This document shows, one piece after another, positions 15,872 through 25,341 of a stretch of DNA of 31,010 bases. The DNA lies in NCBI GenBank assembly GCA_029556045.1, contig JAKQGS010000444.1, positions 1-31,010 of the forward strand, written 5' to 3'. A model generated the notes under the pieces. It saw only the letters and a program-made list of their open reading frames with translations. It did not search any database and was not told the origin of the DNA. Numbering within the stretch: the first letter of the stretch is position 1; each line of letters begins with the position of its first letter. The position numbers and the translations under genes are program-made. The DNA comes from Pseudomonadota bacterium. GTDB lineage: Bacteria > Bdellovibrionota > Oligoflexia > Oligoflexales > Oligoflexaceae.

Positions 15872-16582
15872 TCAGGAGGCTTTGCGAAACGAAGCCATCA
15901 TGACCTCTTTGAGGCCAAACCCCACACCGTATTTGGTTTGGATGACCACGCCATCGGTTACGTCCGACAGCAACTGCCGAACCGCGTAGAGCTTGCGGTG
16001 AAAAGCATTGTCAGAAACTTTTGCTTGCCCCCAGCACTGCACTTTTAGTTTATCTTTTCTAACGATGCCCCCTTTGGTGTGGGCGAGGCAGGTGAGAACC
16101 GATATTTCGATAGGCGACGCGTACCGTTTACCTTTAGGACCTTCCACGTAACGCTGGACGGTGTTGATTTCAATGTCACCAAACTGCACCACGGATGATG
16201 CTGCTTTTTGAGAAGAGTCTTCGATCCGGGTTTTGAGCCGGGCGTTCAGCTCCGGAACGATCAGGGGTTTACGCATAAAATCATCGGCACCGGCATTCAG
16301 TGCTTCCATGATAGTGGAAGCTGTTGGGGCTGCCGTCACCACCAATATCGGACAGAAAGGCCATGCATTCCGCAAAGCCGGAATAATATCCAGACCCGAA
16401 AGGGAACCGCCCAAATCAATATCCACAAAAACCGCGATGGGCCGAAGATTTTCCACTTCGCGAATCAGGACGGCTGGGTCTGTAAAACATTTGGTTTTAA
16501 TTTTGGATGCCATTTCAATAATCTCAGCAACCATCGGATCATCATCCAGGGTTATCGTGTAGACATCATGATTCGTTTCCAT
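15872..16582 (-). CDS. OmpR-family response regulator (orphan)
   Basis: The 236-aa protein has a receiver domain (about 5-120) with the acidic triad LDDDP at 12-16, probable phospho-Asp54 in VFVDIDLGG, Thr in VVTAA and Lys in FMRKPL. A winged-helix DNA-binding domain follows (about 135-225: SPIEISVLTCLA..., DNAFHRKLYAVRQLL..., IQTKYGVGFGL). No histidine kinase gene is adjacent, so its partner and targets are unknown. It is convergent with the sugar-phosphate transferase and divergent from hutG, with 288 nt upstream shared with the hut genes. ATG at 16582 has only a weak Shine-Dalgarno. Confidence 0.88.
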   Translation of the reverse strand: METNHDVYTITLDDDPMVAEIIEMASKIKTKCFTDPAVLIREVENLRPIAVFVDIDLGGSLSGLDIIPALRNAWPFCPILVVTAAPTASTIMEALNAGADDFMRKPLIVPELNARLKTRIEDSSQKAASSVVQFGDIEINTVQRYVEGPKGKRYASPIEISVLTCLAHTKGGIVRKDKLKVQCWGQAKVSDNAFHRKLYAVRQLLSDVTDGVVIQTKYGVGFGLKEVMMASFRKAS

Positions 16583-16817
16583 ATGCTCAATACCCTATTT
16601 CTTAAAGATTGGATTACCGTACAACATTCAAACCTGACTTCGGTGTGAATGGATGGAAACCTTAGGGATTAACTTACGAAAAGGTGATATTCCATGGTAT
16701 TACTCTGTTTTTATTGTATATTTTGTTTGACCATTTTCCGCTTGGAGCCCTCGCTGACAGCGCACCCTACGATCGTGTCTGGCAAAAAGAGTTTTCACAA
16801 TATTCTCCATGATTTAG

Positions 16818-16870
16818 AGTGTCTCCTTAAGGTCAAGTCCTGATATGGCCGGTCTTCTTAAGGAGGCATT
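16818..16870 (+). promoter_or_regulatory. RBS-sequestering stem of hutG
   Basis: Bases 16818-16831 pair with 16857-16870 in a continuous 14-bp stem (12 Watson-Crick, two G-U). The core is CTCCTTAAG against CTTAAGGAG. The 3' arm contains the whole Shine-Dalgarno AAGGAGG and ends at the base before the GTG start, so translation would be blocked when folded. The loop is 25 nt. The same symmetry in DNA could serve as an operator. Confidence 0.6.
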
Positions 16871-17677
16871 GTGTCCTTTACCATTTACCAACCGAAAACA
16901 GCTCAGCTGACTCCCATTGTGGTTAGCGTACCCCACGCTGGACAGAACTTTCCCACCACTGACCACAATCTGTACCACCCGGATTTATTACGTCGACGGT
17001 TTGATACTGACTGGTTTGTGGATCGTCTTTATGGATTTTGCGAGACTCTCGGTATCACCCTCATTGTCGCCGATTACAGCCGCTACGTCGTGGATCTTAA
17101 CCGCGACCCGCAAGGGGGGCAGTTATATAGCGACGGTCGAAGGGAAACATCCGTTGTATCAGACCATACTTTTGAAGGGCATCTTGTATATCAGGGATTT
17201 ATACCTGATCAGGACTTTGTGAAGAAACAAATCAAAACTTATTACGAACCCTACCACACCAAACTGCATGAACTTCTGCGGAATCTGCAAGCTCAATTTA
17301 AACATGTATTGTTATGGGACGCTCACTCCATAGCCCGCAAGGTTTCCACCATACAGGATGGCCACCCGTTTCCCGATTTGATACTAGGGGATCAAGATGG
17401 CCGAACAGCGCATCCCAAGCTCATTGAAACAGCGCTAAAGTCATTGCGAAACCATGGTTTTGAACTGTCTCATAATTCCCCGTTCAAGGGCGGCTATATC
17501 ACCCGTTCCTGCGGCAATCCGCAACTTCAAGTCCACGCCCTGCAGCTGGAAATGTCCCAGGATATTTACCTCAATGACGACGATATAGACATAGACCCGA
17601 AAAAATTGCGGCGCTTGCAACCCATCCTGAAAAATACTCTGAAAAACCTGGGTGACTGCCTAAAGGATTTGCCATGA
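16871..17677 (+). CDS. hutG: N-formylglutamate amidohydrolase
   Basis: The 268-aa product matches N-formylglutamate deformylase, which hydrolyses N-formyl-L-glutamate to glutamate and formate, the last step of the five-step histidine pathway. Visible motifs are VVSVPHAGQNFP, FDTDWFVDRLY, SRYVVDLNRDP with the LY further on, LWDAHSIA, FPDLILGDQDG and FKGGYITRSCGNP...HALQLEMSQ. The start is GTG at 16871, preceded by AAGGAGG four bases upstream. No ATG fits the conserved N-terminus. It is coupled to hutF by an ATGA overlap. Its RBS lies in a strong stem (see 16818-16870), suggesting control at translation. The upstream hut genes (hutH, hutU, hutI) are not in the window. Confidence 0.95.
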   Translation: MSFTIYQPKTAQLTPIVVSVPHAGQNFPTTDHNLYHPDLLRRRFDTDWFVDRLYGFCETLGITLIVADYSRYVVDLNRDPQGGQLYSDGRRETSVVSDHTFEGHLVYQGFIPDQDFVKKQIKTYYEPYHTKLHELLRNLQAQFKHVLLWDAHSIARKVSTIQDGHPFPDLILGDQDGRTAHPKLIETALKSLRNHGFELSHNSPFKGGYITRSCGNPQLQVHALQLEMSQDIYLNDDDIDIDPKKLRRLQPILKNTLKNLGDCLKDLP

Positions 17678-19059
17678 AGACATTTCATTTTGATGCCATG
17701 TGGACGGGCCTCGAATGGATGGCACCGGCATTTGTGACCATCGACAAAAACGGCTTGATTGCAGATCTTGGCACTGTACCGCCTACGAGCGGCACTCGCG
17801 AGAAGGTCCAACGGGAAACTGGCTGGTTTTTGCCAGGGTTCCACAACGGACACTCCCACGCCTTTCAATATCGCATGGCGGGAATGACCGAATACCGTTC
17901 GGCTGAAGCAGCGCAGGACGATTTTTGGAGCTGGCGGGAATTGATGTATCAACTTGCCCTAAACCTTGATCCCGACACCATACGGTCCATCGCCGTCGTG
18001 ACCTATAGCCAAATGGTTAAATCTGGTTACACCGCCGTAACCGAATTTCACTATATACACCGCGCCCCAGATGGAAAGACCTACGATAATCCTGCCGAGT
18101 TAGGAGCATGTCTGATGAATGCAGCGGACATCGCCGGCATTCATTTAACCCTCATACCCGTATACTACAACCAGGGAAATTTTAACTATCCACCCTCCGC
18201 ACATCAGCGGCGCTTTATATGTGACAACGTCGATCATTACAAACGCCTTCTTGAACATACGGACCAGCATCGCATGCGGTACCACTCAAATGTGATCCTT
18301 GGTCATGGCATTCATTCCCTACGGGCGGCTAACCGCAACGACGCCATTGAAATACTCACGCAGGATCTGACCCAGGGACCAGTACATCTTCACATCGCCG
18401 AACAGACGCGGGAGGTGGACGATTGTTTAGCCGCATGGGGGCAGCGTCCAGTCGAATGGCTTATGAATCATGTCCCTATGACTTCTCGAATGAACCTGGT
18501 TCATGCAACGCATATAAACGAAAGTGAATGCCTGCGACTTGCACAAACCGAAGCCAACGTTGTCATTTGCCCATCCACCGAGGGTAATCTAGGTGACGGT
18601 ATCTTCCCATTTGAGGAATTTGTGAGGGAAAATGGTAACTGGACCATAGGAACCGACAGCCATATCGGTATGCTTCCGTTTGAGGAACTTCGCTGGCTCG
18701 ACTATCAACAACGTTTGAAATTACGTAAACGTAATATTTTGGCCAAACCTGGTGAAGAAAGTGGTGATCAACTGCTTTCAGGAGTCTTGCAAGGAGGGTA
18801 TCGGGCTACAGGATTTCCCGTGACATCTTATCCGCTGAGGGTCGGACAACCGTTGGACGGTTACATTGTGGACATGGATCACCCCTTATTCTGGGGCCGA
18901 TCCCAAAACAAGGTTATTCCTTCGCTGATTTTTTCGGGAAGCGCTAATGTCATCAAAGCCGTCATGACTCGGGGCCAGTGGCGTGTGCGCGATGGCGTCC
19001 ACTCCAATCATGAGGCCATCGCGCGCGAGAAGAAGAGGTTCATGGCAGCTCTGCCATGA
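17674..19059 (+). CDS. hutF: Formimidoylglutamate deiminase
   Basis: The 461-aa product is an amidohydrolase-superfamily enzyme that converts N-formimidoyl-L-glutamate to N-formyl-L-glutamate and ammonia, feeding HutG. Metal ligands are visible: His60/His62 in NGHSHAF, His240 in HLHIAEQ, His277 in LVHATH and Asp328 in GTDSH. NGHSHAFQYRMAG, PVYYNQGNF and CPSTEGNLGDG are typical of HutF rather than of related chlorohydrolases. The start overlaps the hutG stop (ATGA at 17674). It ends 12 nt from the convergent stop at 19072, with no room for a classic terminator. Confidence 0.95.
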   Translation: MKTFHFDAMWTGLEWMAPAFVTIDKNGLIADLGTVPPTSGTREKVQRETGWFLPGFHNGHSHAFQYRMAGMTEYRSAEAAQDDFWSWRELMYQLALNLDPDTIRSIAVVTYSQMVKSGYTAVTEFHYIHRAPDGKTYDNPAELGACLMNAADIAGIHLTLIPVYYNQGNFNYPPSAHQRRFICDNVDHYKRLLEHTDQHRMRYHSNVILGHGIHSLRAANRNDAIEILTQDLTQGPVHLHIAEQTREVDDCLAAWGQRPVEWLMNHVPMTSRMNLVHATHINESECLRLAQTEANVVICPSTEGNLGDGIFPFEEFVRENGNWTIGTDSHIGMLPFEELRWLDYQQRLKLRKRNILAKPGEESGDQLLSGVLQGGYRATGFPVTSYPLRVGQPLDGYIVDMDHPLFWGRSQNKVIPSLIFSGSANVIKAVMTRGQWRVRDGVHSNHEAIAREKKRFMAALP

Positions 19060-19071
19060 GCGGGTGGAGAC

Positions 19072-19359
19072 TTAACGGACCATTGCTTTGACAGCGGTTT
19101 TAGAGTTACGGAGTTCCTGCTTAAAATTCGATCGAAGCTTGACCATATTCGATAGACTCTGTTTATTACGGCCTTGAAGAAAAAAACCTGCCGGGGCCTT
19201 CATACGACCATCAATCAATGTTTGATCAAAATCAAGATTGGTGGAATAAGTAACTTTCTCCTCGCTCTCAAGGTTCTTTTTTGGCTCATCTACCCCTTCG
19301 GCCAACACGGGCCGACTGATGGAAATGCCTAACAATATAACTGCTAGCAACTTCATCAT
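19072..19359 (-). CDS. Small exported protein at the end of the gliding-type operon (GltF-like by position)
   Basis: The 95-aa product has a signal peptide (MMKLLAVILLGISISRPVLAE) and a short mature part with a basic C-terminal half (LRSNFKQELRNSKTAVKAMVR). I recognise no domain. ATG at 19359 sits 7 nt after GGAGG; an ATG 6 nt earlier abuts that site and is less likely. It lies 15 nt downstream of the TPR lipoprotein gene and is the last gene of the operon. In Myxococcus the small gltF follows gltD and gltE, so position suggests GltF. Sequence alone does not prove it. Confidence 0.6.
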   Translation of the reverse strand: MMKLLAVILLGISISRPVLAEGVDEPKKNLESEEKVTYSTNLDFDQTLIDGRMKAPAGFFLQGRNKQSLSNMVKLRSNFKQELRNSKTAVKAMVR

Positions 19360-19374
19360 ATTCATCCCTCCTTT

Positions 19375-20457
19375 TTACTGCAGTGCTCTTTCGAGACTTT
19401 CCATATCATCTGAACGAATATCAGTGGACGCCGGAGCGACCTCTTCCTGGGGAGCTTCTTCGGGTACAACCGATTCCTGAGAATCTGCGGCTGCTGTTGC
19501 AGGGGCCCGGTTCATTTTAGCGGCCATTTGTTGAATATCTTCATCACTCACCTTTTGCCCGGCGGCTTCCTGTTTTTCGCGAATCTGGTCAATAAAGGCA
19601 AATACCTCCTGATTACCCGATTTTTTGGCATCTGAGGTTTCCAGGTAAGCCTTCAGACGATCGAGGGCAGCTCCGTAATTTTCACGTCGATCCTCTAGAA
19701 CTGCCAAGTTGTAAAGCGCGATCGGGTTCTTGCTGTCACTTCCCAGAATAGAAGCATAGATCTTCTCGGCGACATCATGTCGACCACGCGTACCTTCAAT
19801 GACAGCCAAATGGAGCTGGGCATCCGGATGATTCGGCATGATTTTTAAGACTCTTTCGAATTGAACCGCCGCATTCGCCATCTGACGATATTGGAGGTAC
19901 AACACACCAAGATTCATACGCACCGCTATGTCATTGGGATTAAGTCGCAAAGCCTCATTAAAAAGGCCTACAGAGTCACTGAAGCGGCTTTCTTTGAATG
20001 CTATCAAAGCCATGCCATTGAGTACCTGACTGTCACGGGAGTTTTCACCTCCAATACCATTCAGAATGATCCCTGCCATATCGGTATTGCCCCGTCTTAG
20101 GTAGATCTGCGCCAGAATTTTTCGGGCTTCAACCCGCTTAAGATCAACTTTAAGAGCTTGCCGGCAAACCTTTTCTGCTTGATCGAACTCGCCTTGCAAA
20201 AGATGAATCTGCGCAAGATTAAGTAGGGATTCGATGTCACGAGGATTTTTTTTGGTTTCGCTAATCAGCCGCTCTTTACTGCTGTTAATATCGCTATTCT
20301 TGCGATGATCTGGCATGGCCGTCCGATCGTCAGAAGACGATTGAACTTCTATTTTCTTTTTCAAACTGTCAACCGTGGCGACTTTTTGTGTGGTTTTGCA
20401 ACCAGAAAAAATCAAGGCCAGCGAGGTTAAAATCGTACTTTTACTCATATACCCCAT
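19375..20457 (-). CDS. TPR lipoprotein, GltE/AglT-like
   Basis: The 360-aa protein starts with a lipoprotein signal ending in the lipobox FSGC (Cys20). A Ser/Lys-rich linker follows, then at least five TPR units from about residue 75 to 290 (for example LLNLAQIHLLQGEFDQAEKVCRQAL and VRMNLGVLYLQYRQMANAAVQFERVL, in pieces). The tail is acidic and rich in Ala, Pro and Glu. ATG at 20457 follows GGAGG with 8-nt spacing; the frame is open further upstream but that part overlaps the previous gene. In Myxococcus GltE/AglT is an outer-membrane TPR lipoprotein of the gliding motor and its gene follows gltD, as here. Assignment to that family is likely but not certain, since TPR lipoproteins are common. 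Confidence 0.75.
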   Translation of the reverse strand: MGYMSKSTILTSLALIFSGCKTTQKVATVDSLKKKIEVQSSSDDRTAMPDHRKNSDINSSKERLISETKKNPRDIESLLNLAQIHLLQGEFDQAEKVCRQALKVDLKRVEARKILAQIYLRRGNTDMAGIILNGIGGENSRDSQVLNGMALIAFKESRFSDSVGLFNEALRLNPNDIAVRMNLGVLYLQYRQMANAAVQFERVLKIMPNHPDAQLHLAVIEGTRGRHDVAEKIYASILGSDSKNPIALYNLAVLEDRRENYGAALDRLKAYLETSDAKKSGNQEVFAFIDQIREKQEAAGQKVSDEDIQQMAAKMNRAPATAAADSQESVVPEEAPQEEVAPASTDIRSDDMESLERALQ

Positions 20458-20488
20458 AATGCACGCCTCCTCTAAATTAGATATCAAA

Positions 20489-23400
20489 TTATTCCACAAT
20501 GCCCGCAACAGATTTTTCCCACTTCAGCTCGTGCGCGAGATATCCAGCAGATAGATTCTTTTCGGCCACCAGTGGATATTTCTGTGGAGCGATTTCCGTC
20601 ATTTTCTTGTAGGACCGCTTGGTCCATTCGGTAAAAGTCTGAGCTTCATTGGAGCGTTTATAGGCTGCCTCGAAAAACTTGACCGATTCCTCTTTCAGCG
20701 GAAAGGCGACTTTTTCCAGCGAGGATTTAAACTTTTCGATTTCAAGCGGGCTCGCACCCTCTGGTATGGGAGCTTTGAACAGCAGTTGCGCAAAATCCTC
20801 ATGCATTTCACCAAGTCGATACAGTGCTGCGACGTTATATTCCCCACTACCAATGTCGATCACATGCTCGTAATCTTTGGCTAAAGAAACCAATTTACTT
20901 TGTTTCGCACCGACTTCCTTCTCGAGTGTTTTTGCACTGGAAATTCGCATGCCCTTAAATTCGCCAAACTTCGGCTCGATTTGACGAAACATGACACCGG
21001 CGATGATCCGTCGCGCTTCCGGTGCTGCCGGAGCATTTTTTGCCGTCAGAGTGCGTTTAATCTTATCAAGCTGTTTGCTACCTGCTTTTTTATCGACATA
21101 CTGCAGATTTAGCTCCACAATTTTAGCCTCCGCAAACAAATCAGTGTCGGCATTCCGACTCTTTGATGCTTCAAGGTAGCGCTGATAGGAACGAACTGCC
21201 TCGGGGTAGTCCTTCTTCCGCTCATTAAGAGTAGCCACCTCAAACAGAGCCTCAGCCACTGCTTCATTCTTTGGATAGGTTTTAACGTACCGCTTAAACA
21301 GATTTATGGATTGATCATGCTGATCTAATCCTCTATACAGAAGAGCCGCGTTAAAAAGGGCTTGCGGTGCGTTCTTCTCATTGGGGAATGCTCGTGAATA
21401 ACGCTCATAGTAGTCGGCAGCAAATTCAAATTCAGCCAACGAATCGTAGGTCTGCGCTATATCCTGCATCACGTTGGCCACTGCCGATGACTTGGGATAT
21501 TCTTTCAGCAGCAACTTTCCGGAGATTAAGGCATTATCTATGTCCGCCACCTTGTAGTAGTTGATACTGGCATTGTAGACAGCCCTATCGGCATTTTTAT
21601 CCGTAGGAAACTCCTTTTGGTAGGCCATGAAAGCGGCCGCGGCCTTAGCATTTTGACCTGATTTTTCGTAGGCCAACGCAGATTCATAGGTTGCCATTTT
21701 CAGCATATCAGCAACATATGGTTTCATACCATTAGCTGCAATCACCTTATTTGCCAGATAAGATCGACATTTAGGAATCAATTTATCCCAGTCTTTCCTC
21801 TCAGTATAGTATCCGAGTACAACTTTAACCGCTGTTTTCCCCTGTTTGGTCTGGGGTATCTCCATAGAGAGTTTTTCAAAACGTTCCAGGGCTTGAGGGT
21901 AGTGTCCGTAGTTAAAGTAGATTTCCGCCATTGTAAAACGCATGGCATGGCCGTCTTTTTCTTGCGGTAAAACTTTAACGTAGTTATCCATGACCTTAAT
22001 CAACTTTTGCTTGACCGGGGGCAACGGAATTGGCTTGTCCACTTTACCAGGTTCGGGCAGTTTGGGGTATTTCTGTTCTGCATCAAGGTTATTGATGGAA
22101 ACGACAGCGTTCAATGCTGAATCCTTAAGATATTTTCCATCTTTAGTATTAGCGTTGACAACTTTAGTATACTCCTCCGATGCCTCTTCCCACTTTTTAA
22201 AGTGCATCAGGATATCAGCCAGATAGTAACGTAGGTCATACGAATTTTTACTGTTCGGATATGTCGCCAGATAGAGACGATACAGCTTGGTTGATGACTG
22301 CAGCATTCCATCCTGCTTATTCTTCATGCCACGCTGGTGAAATAGCGCAGCCATACGGTGTAGGTTCCTCTCAGTTTTTGCACTGGCGTCTTCCAACAAT
22401 GCCTTATTGTTAGCATGAGCCCCGGTCCAAACGCTATTTGGCTTGGCGTAGAGGACTGTCATATCATTAAAATCTTTAACAACTGCTTCCGTCATGCCAG
22501 ACCGTTCATGGAGATCGACGAGCTTAAGATGTACTTCTGGGTTATTTTCCCGCCGTGGCGCTTCCTTCAGAAGGCGAGAATAGATGGCCATGGCTTTGGC
22601 ATTTTGTCCGTTTTCGTCATAAGTCCGACCTAGTTTCTCTAATAGATCGTAAAATGCTTCATTTTCACCGATTTTTTTGAAATACGACCAGGCACCATCC
22701 ACATCTTCGAGCTCTGCCCATACCAAAATCATGTCGTTAATAGCCTCTTTCCTGAGATTGACACGACGCGGATCGTTTTCACCACCTTTCGGCGAGAGTT
22801 GGACAGTAAGCTTGAATGCAGCTAAGGATTTTTCGAAATTCTTTCGTGCATCTTCTTTGCTTTTGGCTTTCGCGTTAAAGTATGCCCAGCCAAGTTTGTA
22901 AACAGCATATGGATACGCACGCGACTTTTTAAATTTCATCGCTTCTTTGTAGGATGTCATAGCTTCGTTAATTTGGTGACGATCAAAATAAAATTCACCC
23001 ATTGCTAAATGAGCATCCGGAATAAACTGTGATTTCGGGTGATTCTTGATCAGCTGCTGAAAATACATGATCGAATTGTCATTATCAAGACGACCCAAAG
23101 TCTTGGCCAGGGCATAGAGAGCCGCATCGGTCCGACGATGATTGGGAAATGTTGTGACAAGGTGTCGAAACGCGTCAGCACTCTTCATCAGTTCTTTTTT
23201 TGATCTCGTATAGACGACCTTAGGCTCTTTGCCTTTTTTACCTTCCTTTTGCCATACTTCATAAGCACGGTCATATTCGCCTATTTCCATAGCGCGTATA
23301 TGATCATGACGCTCTCCGTACAACTCCCCTAAACGAAGATATAGTTCAAATTTCTTGTCAGTTTTGAGTTTTGTTCCCAACAGGTCGTTGATTGAATTGA

Positions 23401-23620
23401 TAGTTTTAACCCGCAATTCATCGGCCCGTCGGATGTTTTCTGCACTAATCGTCGGAGTTGGTGACGCAAAGTAGGCATTAGCATCCTCCTGCGTTGGCGC
23501 CTCATGTCTGGCATTTTTAGGAGCCGAACGCGTAGGTTTTGCATGGGAAAACTCCGCTTGACCCCACAAAAACACACCCAATATCGTGAGGCAGATTAAA
23601 TTTTTTCCTCTAATAATCAT
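20489..23620 (-). CDS. Large periplasmic TPR protein, GltD/AgmU-like
   Basis: The 1043-aa product has a signal peptide (about 1-27, ending SHA). The rest is almost all helical repeats of TPR type, with the spacing of YfgC/BamD-like and tol-pal-type units (DAALYALAKTLGRLDNDNSIMYFQQLIKNHP; APQALFNAALLYRGLDQHDQSINLFKRYVKTYP, in outline). Repeats run from about residue 85 to 900. GltD/AgmU of Myxococcus is a periplasmic TPR protein of similar size that spans toward the outer membrane in gliding complexes. ATG at 23620 follows GGGAGGT. It lies 31 nt upstream of the lipoprotein gene and is the longest gene of the window. Confidence 0.75.
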   Translation of the reverse strand: MIIRGKNLICLTILGVFLWGQAEFSHAKPTRSAPKNARHEAPTQEDANAYFASPTPTISAENIRRADELRVKTINSINDLLGTKLKTDKKFELYLRLGELYGERHDHIRAMEIGEYDRAYEVWQKEGKKGKEPKVVYTRSKKELMKSADAFRHLVTTFPNHRRTDAALYALAKTLGRLDNDNSIMYFQQLIKNHPKSQFIPDAHLAMGEFYFDRHQINEAMTSYKEAMKFKKSRAYPYAVYKLGWAYFNAKAKSKEDARKNFEKSLAAFKLTVQLSPKGGENDPRRVNLRKEAINDMILVWAELEDVDGAWSYFKKIGENEAFYDLLEKLGRTYDENGQNAKAMAIYSRLLKEAPRRENNPEVHLKLVDLHERSGMTEAVVKDFNDMTVLYAKPNSVWTGAHANNKALLEDASAKTERNLHRMAALFHQRGMKNKQDGMLQSSTKLYRLYLATYPNSKNSYDLRYYLADILMHFKKWEEASEEYTKVVNANTKDGKYLKDSALNAVVSINNLDAEQKYPKLPEPGKVDKPIPLPPVKQKLIKVMDNYVKVLPQEKDGHAMRFTMAEIYFNYGHYPQALERFEKLSMEIPQTKQGKTAVKVVLGYYTERKDWDKLIPKCRSYLANKVIAANGMKPYVADMLKMATYESALAYEKSGQNAKAAAAFMAYQKEFPTDKNADRAVYNASINYYKVADIDNALISGKLLLKEYPKSSAVANVMQDIAQTYDSLAEFEFAADYYERYSRAFPNEKNAPQALFNAALLYRGLDQHDQSINLFKRYVKTYPKNEAVAEALFEVATLNERKKDYPEAVRSYQRYLEASKSRNADTDLFAEAKIVELNLQYVDKKAGSKQLDKIKRTLTAKNAPAAPEARRIIAGVMFRQIEPKFGEFKGMRISSAKTLEKEVGAKQSKLVSLAKDYEHVIDIGSGEYNVAALYRLGEMHEDFAQLLFKAPIPEGASPLEIEKFKSSLEKVAFPLKEESVKFFEAAYKRSNEAQTFTEWTKRSYKKMTEIAPQKYPLVAEKNLSAGYLAHELKWEKSVAGIVE

Positions 23621-23659
23621 CGAGTACCTCCCAAAGTCGTCTCCAAAAATAACCCATTG

Positions 23660-25333
23660 TTACTGAATGTTGCATCGTGGTTCAACGGCTACGATATGGT
23701 AGCCGATTTCATCCCACCAAAATTCCTCTTTACCGCCCTTCCAGGACTGGGATTTGGGTGTCCACCCCCGAATGTTGTCAGCAGGATTGACGTTGGTTAC
23801 TTTGGTCGCAGCATGCAGCTCAGAACCCATAAGTTGCTCTTTTTCGCTCATCAACAGTTCGAGATATAGGAACTGCGACTGTGAATAAAGTTCATCGAAA
23901 TGAGCCTTCATACTCTTAAGTTCCACCAAGAATTGTTCACCGATTTTCTTACGCATGACACCACCCATGCGATCCAATTTAAGCACGATGTCATTTACGC
24001 CATCCTTGACGCCATGAACACCCTGTGCTTCCATCCGGTACTTTTCATCCACGATTGTTGCATATTGATCCCTCGCTAAACGCATCGCGTCTTTTTCGGC
24101 TGCAGTCGAGAGAATATTGCGAGGGATACCAAGAGCTTCACCAGATACTCCGGTGATAAGATCTTCAAACAGCTGATATGCTGCGTCGTTGGTGAGCCGC
24201 TTTCGATCCAGAAAGGTCCTTAAACCTTCCACCGACTTTGCGTAGTGCTCCGCAAAATTAGCCAACGAATTTCGACTATGGTCATAGCGACACAGCCAGT
24301 AATAGACCATCGCATCCAGCAGATCTGCCTCCGGATTGTAGTACTCCTGAAAATATGGGCTTTTCACCCCATAAATGGTTCCAAGAGCATGTTTCGGATT
24401 ACCGCTCATGAATAGTGCCCATGATTGTTCAAATAGTGCATCGTAAAACAACGGGCTGTCCCGACGGACCTTGCGGTAGTGTTGTACCGATTTGTAAAAG
24501 TCCTGCCGTTCGTAGGCGATACGCCCTAATGCCATATTGGCGTAGTTCCACATCTCGGCCTTATCTGAGCTTTTTAATGGCGATGCATCCACAACGGTTT
24601 TATTGAGAATGGTATTTAAATTGGATTCAGCTCCATTCGCATCATTTCTATCGAGGCTAATCATCGCTAGTTGATACCGTGACGGCATAAAATAGCGATC
24701 GCCCATTTTGAGTTGTTGATAATAGTACTCTGCACCCTTGACGTCACCTTTTTCATTCAATCCATTGGCAACAATATAATTCCAGTCATTGCCGAAATTT
24801 GGTGGTAACTCCTGGCGTAGTTTCAGGTTTAAAGCCATATCTTCCAGCAGATATTGAATAGGTCGATTCATCGACACGGTGTGCATCAACTTCCAGGCGC
24901 TCTTAACCTGATCGTCTGTAGGATTGGCGGAACTCCTTATCGCATCGTAAGCATAGGTTGCCGCTGCTAAGGGATACCCTGCTTTAATCAGCAGGCTGGC
25001 CTGGTACTGTTTCAGGGAAAGACGCTTTGATGGCGACAGCGCCCGGTTTCGCCCTAGAGCATCCAAACTGGTCCAGAAACCCCCAGGATTAAGCGCACCC
25101 ATACGATATAGGCCTTCGAGTCTGACAAACTCCGCATCGGCTTTAGCGGTCGGTGACAACTTGGGTGGTGCCTTCTTGGTGGTCGTTTTTGTGGAAGTCA
25201 CTGGCACAACCTTTGAAGCTTTTTCCGCTTTTTTGTTTTCGACCTTTTTAGGCGTGGATTTCCCAGCTGGAGCCGCTACCGCCGCCCCTGCTGCTCCAAG
25301 TCCGAAAATAATCAATGTCAGTAAATGTTTCAT
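23660..25333 (-). CDS. Exported helical-repeat protein, GltC-like
   Basis: The 557-aa product has a signal peptide (MKHLLTLIIFGLGAAGAAVA) and then a Lys/Thr/Pro-rich low-complexity linker to about residue 60. A long helical region with degenerate TPR units follows (EMWNYANMALGRIAYERQDFYKSVQHYRKV, LFEQSWALFMSGNPKHALGTIYGV, in pieces). The C-terminus ends in a section about 100 residues long containing WDEIGYHIVAVEPRC. Its place between a beta-barrel gene and the GltD-like gene fits GltC, a periplasmic TPR protein of the Myxococcus gliding machinery. ATG at 25333 is used; a GTG at 25345 overlapping the previous stop is the alternative, and neither has a strong Shine-Dalgarno. Confidence 0.7.
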   Translation of the reverse strand: MKHLLTLIIFGLGAAGAAVAAPAGKSTPKKVENKKAEKASKVVPVTSTKTTTKKAPPKLSPTAKADAEFVRLEGLYRMGALNPGGFWTSLDALGRNRALSPSKRLSLKQYQASLLIKAGYPLAAATYAYDAIRSSANPTDDQVKSAWKLMHTVSMNRPIQYLLEDMALNLKLRQELPPNFGNDWNYIVANGLNEKGDVKGAEYYYQQLKMGDRYFMPSRYQLAMISLDRNDANGAESNLNTILNKTVVDASPLKSSDKAEMWNYANMALGRIAYERQDFYKSVQHYRKVRRDSPLFYDALFEQSWALFMSGNPKHALGTIYGVKSPYFQEYYNPEADLLDAMVYYWLCRYDHSRNSLANFAEHYAKSVEGLRTFLDRKRLTNDAAYQLFEDLITGVSGEALGIPRNILSTAAEKDAMRLARDQYATIVDEKYRMEAQGVHGVKDGVNDIVLKLDRMGGVMRKKIGEQFLVELKSMKAHFDELYSQSQFLYLELLMSEKEQLMGSELHAATKVTNVNPADNIRGWTPKSQSWKGGKEEFWWDEIGYHIVAVEPRCNIQ

Positions 25334-25341
25334 AATATTTC

